From Amoebophrya sp. A120 (lineage: Eukaryota > Sar > Dinophyceae > Syndiniales > Amoebophryaceae): a DNA stretch of 64,000 bases. The stretch covers positions 228,254 through 292,253 of the forward strand of contig CAJINV010000005.1 in assembly GCA_905178155.1 (NCBI GenBank), read 5' to 3'. The notes under the pieces were generated by a model. It saw only the letters and a list, made by a program, of their open reading frames with translations, did not search any database and was not told where the DNA came from. Below, in pieces: positions 10,906 to 22,848 of this stretch (the stretch's first letter is position 1; the number at the start of each line of letters is the position of its first letter). The position numbers were made by a program, and so were the translations under genes.

Positions 10906-13900
10906 TCAGAACACCCGCATCGGCGCCAGCTGCCCTGGTCGATGGTAATTGGATGGTGGTTGCTTCGTGCCCGGCAGCGCGCGACGGGAGCTCGAAATTT
11001 GGTACCGGCCGCCGCTCTGGTGCACCTTCTCGTACACGGGGACTTTGTTGTTCGGACGGTGGTCGTAGCCGTTGTTGGGCACCTTCATGTTCGCGAGCGC
11101 GGGTAGGTTGTGCGGGTACCGCTTCGCAACGCCAGACCCGGACGCCTGATACTGCACGGACCCGCTGGGCCCTTGGCGCTTGACGTCGTTGTAGTTCCTT
11201 TCGTAGTTCCGGTACTGCTGCGCCGGCGTGATTTGCGGTCCGCCGCGCGAGCCTGGGGGGGTTTGGAGTTGTTGTGCGTAGGGGGATTGGTAGGTATTGG
11301 GATCGTTGTAGGGGGTACCCACTTGTTGCTGTCTTGAATTATTGTTTGCATCTCGACTCTGATTCCTACGATGTCGCTCTTGCACGTGATAGCCGTCGAC
11401 TCCCTCGAAATAGCCTCTACTCTCATTTTCGCCCGGTAACGGGTAGTGATCCACGGGCGGTTGCTTGCTGCTGGACGACGGCGTCTGCGCCCTCTCTCCG
11501 TGGTGCTGCTGCTGTGAAGATCCTCTACTGCGCACATTCTGCTGTTGGTTATACGCATCATTATTGTTCCCAGTTGCAGCTCCTGATGGTCCCGGGGTTC
11601 CCAAGCCCATCCGTTCCCTGTCTCTCTGCGCTCTCCTTAATTCTAGTTCCTGTCGTGCGACCTCCAATTCCTCTCTCGATCTGACCCGCCGCTCAGGCCC
11701 GACAATGTTATCTGGCGGCGGCTTCGAGCTACTGCTACTTCGCTCGGCTTGCTGCCTCTGCTGCTGCTGCGCAGCGTAGTTGTCCGGCGTCTGCGCCCGG
11801 GCGTTGGAGCTCGACGACGGTTCTTGGCTGTAGTCAACCCGTCTCGAAGCTGCAGACGAGCCTCCTGCTTGCTCTCCTCTCAACTCGTGATCTCTCCGCA
11901 TTCTTCTCTCGTAGTTGTTCCCAGCAGCGACCGCCACCATCTCCGCGTAGTTGGGTGGTGGCCTCGGCCCGGAATTCGACCCGGGCCGTTGGCTCGACGT
12001 CCCTGGTCGATTTCCGTTTAGCTGCTGCTGGTTCAATAATTGCCTCTGCTGCGCCATCACCGCCCCCGGGTCGACGGCGGACGGCATGGCCGGCGGCCGG
12101 CCGGGCCGGTTGCTGTTGCCGTTGTTTCTTTCCCTCGCCCCCTCGGCGTATTCCTGCACATAAACTGGCAAATTGGTCTTCGGGGGCTCCCGCGGATGAT
12201 CCCGACTCGGCGTTTCGTTATTTGCCCGCACCTGACTGCTTGCAGGCCGGTACTCCCCCCCTGCCTGGCGAACCAGTGCGTCGTTGCCCTGTCTTGAATT
12301 CAGCAGCTGCCTTTGCTGGTCGGCCGAGACCTGTGGATCCCCGTTGTACGAACCGAACCCAGGTGTGTTGTTATCCACTTTTCTCGCGCGGTCCTGCTGG
12401 TCCGCCCCGAGTGGTGTGAGCATGACAGCCCCGCTCCGATTACGATGCTCACGAGTCTCTCTGTCTCTCTCATCAGTACCTTTTTTGGACCGGGTCGTTC
12501 TTTTGGGTAAAAATTTCTGCTGGGGTAACATATTGATATCGGCATTCGAAAAAAAAGAAATAAACGCTCAATGGTTTTATTATTTTTGCAAGACCAAAAT
12601 CTTTTGAGAGAAAATCCCATACCATACCTGAATGTGGCACCTCCTGCCGACGGCTGCTTGAGACTGCGTGCCCTCCAGATGGCGTCCCGAGATGTCGGTA
12701 CGGACCCTGATATGATGTTAAAGTTTTCAGGTTGCCGAATAAAATGTCAATTGCGATCAAGCATGCCAAAACATACTCCAAGTGCATGTTCCTGCATAAG
12801 AAACTTCATATTACCTGTGGGTTCATCTGGTACGGGCCTTGGTTCAAATAGTCCGGGACAACTGGCAAATCCTGTTGAGGTATCAAATGCAAAAATGTCT
12901 GGGTCTGGAGGAATGCAAGTTTGTCATGCTTGTCTGGCATGACTCGAGAATCTGTGTTGCATAGGCACGAAAAAGCCCTCTTACGTGTCATGCAAAAACG
13001 CAGCTTGCCATGCGGAATACGTAAAACATGGCAGCCAAAAAAATTGTCATGCATAGCCGCGGAATGCAGTGCGTCTATCATTCATTTTTAGCATTACATA
13101 CAAGTTTCCAGACCCAGACGCTTTTGCAGTTGATATGAGGCTGCGGCTGTTGTGACTGCTGCTGCAAGTTGTATCGCAATTGGTCCAGCGAGTCTTTCGG
13201 CCGCCGGGATTGCCTCGACCTTCGGTATCTTTCCTCCTGACTTGGTTCCTCCGGGATCGGATCTTCGTACCTGATATTACGATTTTTCTTTTTCGACGAA
13301 AGTGATCGAACGGTATTAATTTTCTCATGCTGGTACTTACCGCGATGGGGATGGAAACAAACTCACTGCATCTGGTGTCATGCAAAAACTCAGGAAACAC
13401 AAACAACTTCTTCATCCCTCTAAATAAGTAATACCTTGGCCTGGGCATCTGCCCTGCCACCTCGGACATGTTTGCGTCCTTGGGCATCTTAATCGTGTTC
13501 AGCAGATCCGTGGGTACGTTCCGCGGCCCGCCCTTCCTGCTGGCCGAGTCGTAATGGATGTGCCGCTGCATGACGGGTAACTGCAGCAAAACGTCCACCG
13601 CCGGGCGTTGCCGGGGATTGACCTGCAGGAGCAGCGCGATCACTTCGTTGACGTCCCGGGAGTAAACCGAGGGGACTCGCGGGTATTGCCCGCGGAGAAT
13701 CTTGCGGTACAGAGACTCCATGTCGTCCGCTCGGAATGGAGGCCTGAACAAGCACATGATTGGTTACAATTTCATCTTCGTGTTTTTAGGTTGTCATGCT
13801 AGTAGAGCACTTCATGCATGTGAGAAGTACATACTCATCAACAGCAGGACCTAGTTTATCATTTTTACCTTTGTAGTACAAAACTGGAACAAACCCCAAA

Positions 13901-16342
13901 TCACGTACCTTAACGCCACCATCTCGTAGATGACGCAGCCTAAGCTCCACATATCCGATTTTGCGTCGTACGGCATGTCCCTCCACACCTCTGGACTGGC
14001 GTAATACGGTGTGCCGGTTTGCGTCATGCACAACCCTCTTTTGGCCACTTTCGACACGTTCAAGTCCCCGAGCTTGACTTCGCCCTTCGACCCCAGAAAA
14101 ACGTTTGCGCACTTCAGGTCGCGATGGAGAATTTTCAACTCGTGCAGGGCCTTCAGCCTGTTGTGGAGGCAGTTCACGAAAATGATTGTGATGCGTGACA
14201 ACAAAAAACAGCACACTGCTTGTCGTGCAGTTTTATTTCATGCTCAAAACATAAATCGCAAACGTGCAAAAGCTAGTATACCCGTGGCACATCCCGAATG
14301 TGCAGTGCCACACGTCGGCTTCGCGAAAGAAAGTTCGCATTTTCTGGTGGTGACTAATCTTCTGGAACAGGTCGCCGCCGTCTGCGTACTCAGTGATGAT
14401 GCACAAACACCTGATTGGTTTTTTCTCATGCATACAATAATCCATCACTGGCGTTATTTCTCTTTTGCTTTTCGCACAAGCTGCCTGACAATGAAATCCG
14501 ATAGGACGACAATAGAGATTTTATCTGCGAGTACTTACCTCGACGCGTCGTCATAGAACGACTCCTTGTAGCCGATGACGTTTTCGTGCTGAATGGAAGC
14601 AAGGAGCCGCACTTCGTTCAGCGAGTTTTGCTTTTCCTTCTCGGACAAATTCGGCAATTTTACCTTCTTCAAAGCGTAGATTTTGTTGTCCGATAGTCGC
14701 AAAATTTTGTACACCGCGGAATAAGCGCCCTCCCCGAGCAACGCCATCTGCCGGAAATCCTTCAAACTCGTAGACACCGCCGGGGGTAGGCCGTTTTTCA
14801 ATTCGGAGATGATTTTCTCGTCGGTGGCGGAGATGGGAGGCTGATAAATTTAGTTTTTTTTCTTTGGAAAATTGGAATTTCTCACACGAACCTTGATCTT
14901 GAATACGTAAAAACAACGAACTGCGCTTCTCCTTCTCTCGTTCATGCTTAAAAAGAGACAAGTTCAAACGATGTACAAAACGGAGGACGACATCACCAGA
15001 ACCAGTATTCCCAAAATAAAACAAAGTACTCTTTTATCCTGCGACGAGCTGCTTTTGCTCTTCGAGTTATTCCCGACGGAGGGGTCTTCCGTCATGTCGC
15101 CTCGTCTTCTTCTCCGCTCACTTTTGTTCAACTCCCGATCGGGTGAACCGACGCCCGACCCCGTAGAGGAACTCCGGTGCTTGCTTATCATTTGTAAAAA
15201 CGTCCCCACCTGATAGCTGTAATGCAATTCTGCATGCTGAAGACGTTTCTCATGCGGAGCCCCATGAGAAGCATTCTCTAGTCGCGTTTCGGAATTTTTC
15301 ACGCTTCAATCAGCATTATAGGCTGGATTCGTGATGCTGGTAAACTAGCTAAACAGTCTTGCACTATGTGGCCAAACTTGTCATGCGCAACAGCCAAGCC
15401 CTGTGGATTTGTCTAGCAGATTTGCCATCTTGACTATGGGGCGGGGACGTTTTTACACAAGATATTGCTGTGCGACGACTCCACCGGCTCTCCGGTGATC
15501 ATGCTGGACGGGTTTATCAAATGTAAAAATGTCTGGGTCTGGAAGATTCCGAGATTTGTCATGCACATTTTGCATGACTCCTGATGTCTGTGATGCATGC
15601 CCTAGCATCAGAAATTTTTTGCGAGCTTTCGGATGCGTATCCTGCATGACAAATGCCCTCATCGTGTAGCACAAAGTCGAATCCTCTTGCTAGTCATGCA
15701 ACACAGATTTTCTTAGAATCCGAAGACAGCATCAGAAGTTGCATCCTTCCAGACCCAGACATTTTTACAATCCATAGGGTTATTGCTGCTACTATTGTTG
15801 TTTCCACTGGAGGAGCCTCCACCCGCGTTTGCAGCACTGCCCAGAACGTTGTTGCTGTTGCTTCCACCTCCACCGCTGACAGAGTCCAGCACGTTACTCG
15901 GCGGTAGCGCCGTGGAGGAGCTCGGCGTCCCGGAACCTACCACCACGCCGGACGTTGCATTTGCTCCCGATGAATCGCCGTTGCTGCTGGTGCTCGACCT
16001 CCTTTTCTTCATTTCCCGTTCTGCCTTCTGCTGCTGCGCCCGCACCTCCGCGGCCTGCTGCTGCATGGCGGCCGCCTGCGCCTGCAGCTTCTCCGCCTGC
16101 TGCTCCAAGTCGACGGCTTGCTGCAGTGACATGGCGTGGGGGGTGTTGGACCCGACCAGGCTGTCGACGGAATTCAGAGACGAAGAGTGTCGGTGGTCCT
16201 CGGTGCTGGAGGTCGCTGTCGTCGTGTTCGTCGCTCGACTGCTAGACGCGACGACGTTGGCAGATTTCACAGAGACTAACGGTTCTACGGGTCCGCCAGC
16301 GGTCGGCGTGCCGGTTCCGACCGGTGGCTGACTGCTAGACAT
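10906..16342 (-). CDS. NIMA-related (NEK) serine/threonine protein kinase, 1213 aa
   Basis: Eleven exons: complement of 15777-16342, 15465-15509, 15030-15180, 14539-14840, 14282-14410, 13909-14157, 13435-13743, 13136-13270, 12815-12875, 12623-12706 and 10906-12516; 3642 bases. Residues 1-254 are Ser, Thr and Ala/Gln-rich with a short coiled coil. The kinase domain spans about 283-535: Gly loop LGEGAYSAV (289-297), Lys312, Glu330, HRDLK with Asp411, and TGTPYYASPEVW (445-456). Wording such as LKALHELKILHRDLK and the PYDAKSDMWSLGCVIYEM region is typical of NEK kinases, which act in cilia and the cell cycle. The magnesium motif reads DLN (429-431), not DFG. The roughly 680-residue tail is Gln, Arg and Asn-rich and disordered. 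Seven GT-AG introns and three introners split the gene; the last GT-AG acceptor is an ambiguous CAGCAG. Confidence 0.88.
12881..13135. mobile_element. Introner element, family 1 (255 bp)
   Basis: Family-1 ends with duplication TGAGG at 12876-12880 and 13136-13140. It sits in the region of the NEK gene after the kinase domain; removal joins Q-P-Q-P to Q-Q-D-L-P in frame. Confidence 0.92.
15186..15464. mobile_element. Introner element, family 3 (279 bp)
   Basis: Inverted ends TATCATTTGTAAAAACG and its inverse, followed by the CCCCAC/GGGGACG core of family 3. Duplication TTGCT at 15181-15185 and 15465-15469. Lies in the NEK gene 50 bp from a family-1 copy; removal joins S-S-H-S to K-H-R-S-S in frame. 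Confidence 0.92.
15515..15776. mobile_element. Introner element, family 1 (262 bp)
   Basis: Family-1 ends with duplication GGGTT at 15510-15514 and 15777-15781. First intron of the NEK gene; removal joins S-N-N to P-S-S-M-I in frame. Confidence 0.92.
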
Positions 16343-17292
16343 GATTTTGATAATCTATTTCTTGTTTCGTCGGCGATTGCTCTCTTGTTTTCAATCGAGG
16401 AGGACTTCTTCCCGTGCTGGTCTGTCGGTATCTGATGTTCTATTCTGTTTACTGCGAGCATGCATATGATGCGTTTCGACTTATGAATTCTCCTTGTGAA
16501 TAACTCTTCGCAAAAATTGTTCGCAACGAAGTTTTTTATTCTGATTTCCCTAGAAGTACGTCTTCTGACACTCTTCTGCTACAGCGGGCTACAAGCTGCT
16601 AAGCTAACAGTCAGCCTATTGTTACCGCGATGTAGTTGCTTCTCCTCCGTTCTCGAAACAAAAAAATCTAGGCAATGTTTTCGTGTTTGTGAGATGAAAA
16701 TCATTCATTGAATTCACAAAAAATATCGTGGATGAGCAATCCTCACGAGCAGTCCCTCAAACAAGTTTTAGTACTTTTCACGAACTACATGCATGTACTC
16801 GTCGGTCCTACCGTGTGCGACGTATAGCCCGAAATGTGTTCTCGACGTGGTGCGACGATGCTGAATGTAGCGATAAAATAATCGATGACATTATGATACG
16901 ATTGTGTAGAGCTTTGTGATGTGAATATGATAGGTTCAACTTGGGGCCCTGTAGGTGCAACGATAAAACGTGCGACGATAGGGAGGATGATATGCTATTT
17001 TCTAAACAAGAGCGGTCGTGGTCCTCAGCTTCTTCTCTCAACGATTACACGGGCACTCACCTTCGACTTTGACCATTAACGAGCGCCGATGACTTTTCAA
17101 GAACCGACTCTTTCGCAAGACTTTCCTGCGTACAGTAACAACAGATGAGAAAGACCCAAATTATGTGCTGGCCGACTTCGATGTGTGCGGTAGGAAAGTA
17201 AAGTCAATCTTCACGTACTTACTTCTTTTTCTTTTCATAAAAAGCACAGTAGTAGTAATGCTGCCCGCCAAGCAACTTGTTGTTTTCTACTT
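16343..17292. other. Intergenic region upstream of the kinase gene
   Basis: About 950 bp with only short frames and no introner. It contains the 5' flank of the NEK gene (start at 16342) and the 3' flank of the 225-aa gene. No promoter element can be named. Confidence 0.55.
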
Positions 17293-18363
17293 TTATTCAA
17301 ACGTGTCAGCAGCATGCAAGGGAACGGTCAGGCCGATCTGACAGGCTGCGGGAACTACGCGTCTGTTGTAGATTTTCACGGCTTTTCTTACCATCGCTTT
17401 CTCCGGCAAAACCATGTCATACCGCCGGTTCAAGCTGGCCTGGTTTCGGAACCCAGAAAGCAGCCCCCGGAGGGAATCTTCGAGCTGATGCTGGGCCCGG
17501 GTGTACCTGTGGAAATTTTTCTTTTCTTTGACTACGAGGGAGGAAGCTGCTGGTGGAAGGGAGCACGGGAAATTCTATAAACACATCCGCGGTGATACGA
17601 CGCGTTTCCATCTGCATGACAACAGATAACCGAAAAACGTACCTTTCAAGTTGCTTCAGCAGTCCAATCCTCTTTGTATCATACTTGTGCACGGCGCCCT
17701 GAAAATACGTGTGCGCCATATTCTATCAAGTGTAAAAATGTCTGGGTCTGGAAGAGTGCATGTTTGTCATGCTTGTCTGGCATGACTCTCAAATCTGTCA
17801 TGCACGTTACCCAAGACCGCCATTTTTCTGTCATGTAGAAACGCAGTTTGTCCTGCAGAATAGGCAACATCTAGAAGCTCAGAAACTTGTCATGCTGAGC
17901 GAGCACTTGTGGCCTCCTCATGATACGCCACCCAGCATCACAAGTTTCCAGACCCAGACATTTTTGCATTTGATATATTCACGGCCCGGTTTGCCTCGTC
18001 AATCGTGCCGTCTTTTTCCTCTTTCGATTTAAAAACCGGCGGCGGGCCGAGGGGTCTGTCTCCGCCCGGACTCCCATTACACCGGCACTTTTTCCCGTTT
18101 GCCTTAAACCCCGCGACTTTGGGGTCCGGGAAATTTTCTAGCGGTGGAGGCTCGGAAGGGGCGAAAAACTTCAAAAGTGAGCCAAAAGAGAAGAAACTCG
18201 TCCTTGCGTTTCTTCTGCCGCTGTTGGTCGGGAATGCTGCTGAAGGTTGCGCACGCGGTTCTTCGGTTCCAGTGTGGCTGAGTGGCGTTCTGCTCGAGCT
18301 GGCCTTTCCTGCGCCGGTGAGGATACTAGCGGCATCGGTGGCCGAAAGCACGTCGCGCAACAT
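17293..18363 (-). CDS. Unknown protein with helical C-terminal half, 225 aa
   Basis: Exons: complement of 17976-18363, 17643-17718 and 17293-17506; 678 bases, stop TAA at 17293-17295. The start is ATG at 18363. The first 115 residues are Ser, Pro and Gly-rich and probably disordered. The C-terminal half, beginning around NMAHTYFQGAVHKYDTKR, is charged and helical with a likely coiled coil (LLKQLERYTRAQHQLEDSL), and is the only part likely to fold. I recognise no family. One introner (17724-17975) and one GT-AG intron (17507-17642, GTACGT...CACAG) interrupt it. The sum of exon lengths is divisible by three and no stop is met, supporting the model. A read-through of the GT-AG intron gives a frame ending at 17417; I reject it because the spliced frame is longer and more protein-like. 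Confidence 0.75.
17724..17975. mobile_element. Introner element, family 1 (252 bp)
   Basis: Family-1 ends, duplication TATTC at 17719-17723 and 17976-17980. Removal joins A-N-R-A-V to N-M-A-H-T in the 225-aa gene. Confidence 0.92.
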
Positions 18364-19097
18364 CTTATTTGTTGTGTGCGAAAACTACACCTTTGTATCA
18401 CTGAAAAGGACGCGGCGCCCTACTGGCGCGGTAGAACGCGGGATGAATTTCGTGCACGCGACGCAGGATCGAGCGAAAACGGCGACGCAGGCTCGAGCGA
18501 AAACGAATAAAAGCAGGAATAACGAGAGAAAAAGGCGAAGAGAGATGCGACAGCGACAACGATCAAGATGTTCTCTCAGTTGCGATGGGAACTAACGTCC
18601 ACCGGGCGATGATGCTGACGATAATGACCACGAGAAAACGAATACGAAATTGCACGCAACCATCTACTATTTGTACAGCGATTTGCTCAACAGAAGTCCC
18701 AAGACCACGCACAACGAACTAGCAAACAGTGATCCTCTGAAAGAGCCCGAGCCTTGCCGCTTCCGCGATTGCATCGTGGTTTACACTTTCTTTGAAAAAC
18801 TCATCCTAGCGCCGTCGAGCAAATGATCTACAAGTTGTTCGTGTGGACGTTCGAACCTTCTCGTCGGGCCACAGTTTCATTGTCATGAAGGGTAGTAGGT
18901 GCCAGTTTTGGAGGGTTTCGTTTTGATAGTGAGTTCCTTGCCTATGGGGAGACAAAAACAATTCTACTCCTACTATGCGTGATGTGTTCGTTGGTTGACA
19001 TTCAATTTCAAATCAGTTCGTCGCAAATTATGATTATCTCGCCTGCTGTCTATGTATTTTTACAGACAGGAAACGAAAGAGCATGTCCACAGCATCT
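18364..19097. other. Intergenic region
   Basis: About 730 bp between two minus-strand genes. A near-duplicate pair GGATCGAGCGAAAACG / GGCTCGAGCGAAAACG lies at about 18467-18504. No gene, introner or recognisable regulatory site is seen. Confidence 0.5.
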
Positions 19098-19620
19098 TTA
19101 AGAGTCCTTTTTCTTTTCCGCCTCCTTCGCATCTGCCTTTTCTTTCTTCTTCTTTGCGAGCATGGCGTTCTCCTCCACGTAGTCCTGTGCCGGGTGGTGC
19201 ATCATGGAGAGCAGTGCGATGAGAATGGAGAACAGCAACACGTGCGTCAAGTTGTAATTCCACTTTTTTCCCGGCATTGGAAACATCTTGTCGAGCACCT
19301 GCGCCACCATACCAAATTTCTTCACCTCCGTAACACCTGGTAGTATAGGACGGGGAGTTTCAGATTTCCTGCACTTTGTTTTGCAAAGTTGATCAACTTT
19401 CCTTCACATACAGAAAGTGTTTTCATGCGAAGAACGACCGGCACATGCATGACTAGTAATAGGCTGTGATGCTAAAAGTAATTCAGAAAAACACTGTACA
19501 GATGTAGGTGTAGAAGTTCCCGAAGAAGAAGAGCGCAATCCCCCCGAGCATCATCACCAGAAACGAAAATACGGCTCCGTCAAGGAACCTCCCTGGGGCG
19601 ACAAGCGTCAGGACCGGCAT
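19098..19620 (-). CDS. Small two-helix membrane protein, 119 aa
   Basis: Two exons, complement of 19500-19620 and 19098-19336, joined over a GT-AG intron (19337-19499); 360 bases. ATG at 19620. Residues about 15-40 form a strongly hydrophobic helix (FSFLVMMLGGIALFFFGNFY). A second helix lies at about 72-88 (HVLLFSILIALLSMM). Both ends are short, and the tail is Lys/Ala/Glu-rich (KKKKEKADAKEAEKKK), presumably cytosolic. The layout resembles small ER or organelle membrane subunits, but I cannot name a family. The donor here is T|GTACAG, giving Y-I-C-V-T-E-V at the junction. It has no introner. It sits between the PKA-R gene and the 225-aa gene on the same strand, with no functional link visible. 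Confidence 0.75.
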
Positions 19621-20499
19621 TTTTTTCAGATTTTGGTTTGCGTGATTTCTTGTGACACAACTCTAGTGAGGTCTAGGAGACCTAGTGTGAAACAGGATAC
19701 TAGCAGACTACAGACTAGTGCGCAGTCCGCGATCAACTTCTTGCTTGAGAGAATGACAATAGGTTTAGCACCTAGAAGTACACGTGCATCTATGTAAAAG
19801 CAAAATGTACTTTCTGTTTGAAAAAATGGCACTTCTGTCTGCGTTTCTTCGCGAGCATTGTTACCAGACTGAAACTTTTTGAGGACGGTTTCCGTTTTTG
19901 GAGTCGCGTTGGTGAAACATAACCGGTTTGGCAGTACATGATCTCAGAACAGTTTTGGAGCAGTAGGATCTTTCAAATTTGAGCTGCAACTGCAATAAAT
20001 ATGCGCATGTGCGATGATATCAATCGGCTCTCTTCTAGAATGACCTTGAAGCCGACGTTGGGAACCCGTTTGCTGCCTGTCGCAGCATCGGAGTACTTTT
20101 TGTTGCTGCTTCCTTGTCATGCAATGATCGCATGACAAGGAAGCGGAGTACTTCTTGTTGTTGCTATTTTGATTTGTAAAAAATTCTTTGAAGGAAAATG
20201 TCTTAGTGTACGGCAAATTATTTGATGCGGATTTTTGAAACCCGAGCGAGCATTGCATCGAGTTAGAATAATCGCATCAGACTCTTTTGCGTATTGTACA
20301 TACGAAAAGTAATCGGCGGAGAAACGACCAACTCAACTCGCGATCACAAAATGATCATGTGCAGCGAGGTTATTCTATGCGATCAGAAATCGCGCTCGAA
20401 GGATCTTGAAAAAGTACTATACGGCAACATGCTACAACAGCCCTATGGATATGAAACCCACAGGGAAATAAAACTGCAGTATTATCGGCCTGCAACTTT
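19621..20499. other. Intergenic region with a perfect hairpin
   Basis: About 880 bp between two minus-strand genes. The notable item is a 15-bp perfect inverted repeat near 20.1 kb (separate entry). No coding exon is supported. Confidence 0.55.
20089..20165. repeat. 15-bp perfect inverted repeat inside a direct repeat
   Basis: GCTTCCTTGTCATGC (20108-20122) and its exact inverse (20130-20144) enclose a 7-bp loop. The hairpin is bracketed by direct repeats starting CGGAGTACTT (20089 and 20144) and ending TTGCT. The core TTGTCATGC is the same word that recurs inside all introner families here. Confidence 0.8.
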
Positions 20500-22040
20500 T
20501 CAGGGAAACTCCTGCAGTACAAGATTCCTTGCCAAGACCAGTGGCATCGGCCCTATTAAGGCATTGAAATTTTCCCTGCTCAAACAGTAGCAGCTTGCTG
20601 TTTCTGAGAGTACTTTTACCGTCGCGGGGCGCGGGTGGTCGAACACTAACGCCAGCTCGCCCCAATAGTCGCCGATGGTGTAGGTTGTGGTCTCCACCCC
20701 GTTTTCGATCACAGACAAGGACCCACTCGCGACCAAATACAGGCAGTCTCCGGGCTGTTTCTGCTCGGTGACCTTCGCCATCTCCTCGAAGTGCTGGAGT
20801 TTCAGTGCGTCGACGAGCTGGGAGATTTCCGCCTCGGTTAATGAGAAAAACATCGGAATCCGGCGCAAATGCTTTTGTAGCTGGGTCCTCTGCCGCAGCG
20901 CGTGGTCCTGTTGCACGGCGCGCCAGACCGTTCGCTCGAGTTTGTACAAGACCGAGTCTTCCGCGGCGACCACCGCCACCGCCCGTCGCTGCGCCATATC
21001 GGTCAGGCAGTTTTCGCCGAGAATCAAGCCGGGCTCCAATGTGCGCACCAGCTGCTCGTCCGGGTTGCCCTCGAGCACCTTGAAGCATTCCAGCTTGCCG
21101 CTATCGACCACGTACATGCAGTCCGCCTCTTCGTTCTCCTCGACGACCCTGCGGCCTTTGGAGGCCGCGACGGGCTCGAGGGCATTTAAAAGGATTTCTT
21201 TAACCGCGTCTGCGCATCCATTCCACAGGAAAGATTGCTCGAGGGTCTGTAGTTTTTCATCCGATACGACTTGGTAAAAACCGAGTGCTTTTGCTTGATG
21301 TCATGCCGTCTGAATAACTATAAGTAGCTCGCTTCAACATATTTATTTTCATGCGGAAGATAGATCACGGTTTGCAGGATTAAAAAAAAATCGGAAATCA
21401 TTCGTACCTGAAGTAGCCGAAGCCTTTCGTCATCAGTTTTCGGGTGCACGGGCGGGACTATGGCTGTTCTTGGATTGGCATCACCGAACCTGACAAGTTT
21501 TGTTTGCCATAGAAATTGCGTTTTTGTCTTGAAGAAGGAGCTGCAGTCCTTGCATCTCTACTAAGCGTAAATCAACAAAAGCGAGAAAAAAACATACGTT
21601 TCCGCGCTGATCGCCATTCCTCGCTTCCTTGGAACGGGCACCTGGCTATCATCCAAATATTCTTCCTCCTCTCCCTCCTCTTCAACCTCAGCTTTCTCCT
21701 CTCCTTCCACGATCTCCGCTGCGGATTTCTCCGGCGCGTTCACAAAGTCCGAACATTCCTGCACTCGTTGTCCCATGTTCTGCAAAGTTGCGTGCAGTGT
21801 TTTGTTCTCCTGCTTCAGCGCCTCGACCTGTTTGTCCCTCGCTACGGTCTTCAGCCGCTGCATGTCGATCGCGAAATCGGAGGGCCTGCCCAGGCGCTTC
21901 TGCAGCCACGCCTGCATAAACTTCAGGGGTTCGCTGGGTTGGTGACAGATGATGTCGGTGACCAGGTCGTGCAACACTGGGTTCATGTGCTCGGACAAAA
22001 ACCGGCTGCGCTCCTCGCCCAGGGCGCTGGTGTCCACCAT
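20500..22040 (-). CDS. cAMP-dependent protein kinase regulatory subunit, 423 aa
   Basis: Exons: complement of 21598-22040, 21408-21489 and 20500-21246; 1272 bases. The protein should inhibit the PKA catalytic subunit and release it on binding cyclic nucleotide. Residues about 17-50 (NPVLHDLVTDIICHQPSEP and on) match the RIIa dimerisation/docking helix pair. An acidic linker (EEGEEEEYLDD) leads to a basic inhibitor-like segment RKRGMAISAE, close to the RRGAISAE form of pseudosubstrate PKA-R proteins. PPVHPKT follows, as in the family. Cyclic-nucleotide domain A covers about 176-295 and domain B about 300-423. Site B is near canonical: GELAL (371-375) and PRPAT (380-384). Site A reads GENCL with RRAVA, so Glu253 and an Arg persist but the motif is degraded. 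Length is typical. Both introns are GT-AG; no introner is present. Confidence 0.9.
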
Positions 22041-22848
22041 CTTGTGTGATCTTGTAGTGTGGGGTTGGGAAGATAATGTACGAAAAATACGGGGGTACGG
22101 CTGTAGAACTAATGCAACAATGGGTCACTTATATCATCCTGAATGAAAGCCTGGTTTTTGTTCGCAAATATCGTAGACGATGAAGTAGAAGTCGACGCAG
22201 GGATGAACAGCGCAACTTCGCCGGGAAAACGAAAGTACGGCGATTATTGTACGATGAAACGACTTGATTTTTCTATCGACCAGTTTTCAATCCGATGAAC
22301 GACAATCGAAAGCAATACAGATACAGAACCGAGAGCAACATGACAAAACATTTTTACCGAGATGAGGCACGAACTTACTATTCGAATATGCACCTCGCGC
22401 CAGGTCCGAGCGCAGTGCAACTGCAGAAACAGGAGGACCGACAGTGATGTATTTGATGGTGGTCGCATACCGAATATTGTGGAGAATAGGAAACAGGCAT
22501 ACTTCCTCCACGGCGGAAGTTTGTTTCATCATCCAAAGTCGAAGTAATTCGTGCGGGCGCACTGCGGCTGTTGGTGCAGACCGTTTCCTATGTATCTATG
22601 CGCTGGTCATGTCGACTGCCGCAGCAAGGAGTACTTACGGCGCAGCGACACGCAGGAAATTCTGCCCAATAAGGCGAGTTTAGAAATAGGAATTTGTCCT
22701 CTAATCGCTAGCAGCAATGCAAAGTTAAGTTATCCTCGACACACAAATAAATACTTATTAATGCACGTAAAAACTACGCCGGCTCCGCTCTATTCTCAGC
22801 AAAATATTCGATCCGCAGGTGTTTAGTACTTTATTCCCAGCTTGTTCG
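22041..22848. other. Intergenic region
   Basis: About 800 bp between the PKA-R start and the 3' end of the TM2-DnaJ gene. Only short frames; no introner or named regulatory element is visible. Confidence 0.55.

Noticed and set aside
17417-17719. Read-through C-terminus for the 225-aa protein
   Set aside because: Using the GT-AG intron 17507-17642 gives a longer, helix-rich ending with a proper stop; the read-through end is Pro-rich and unlike protein.
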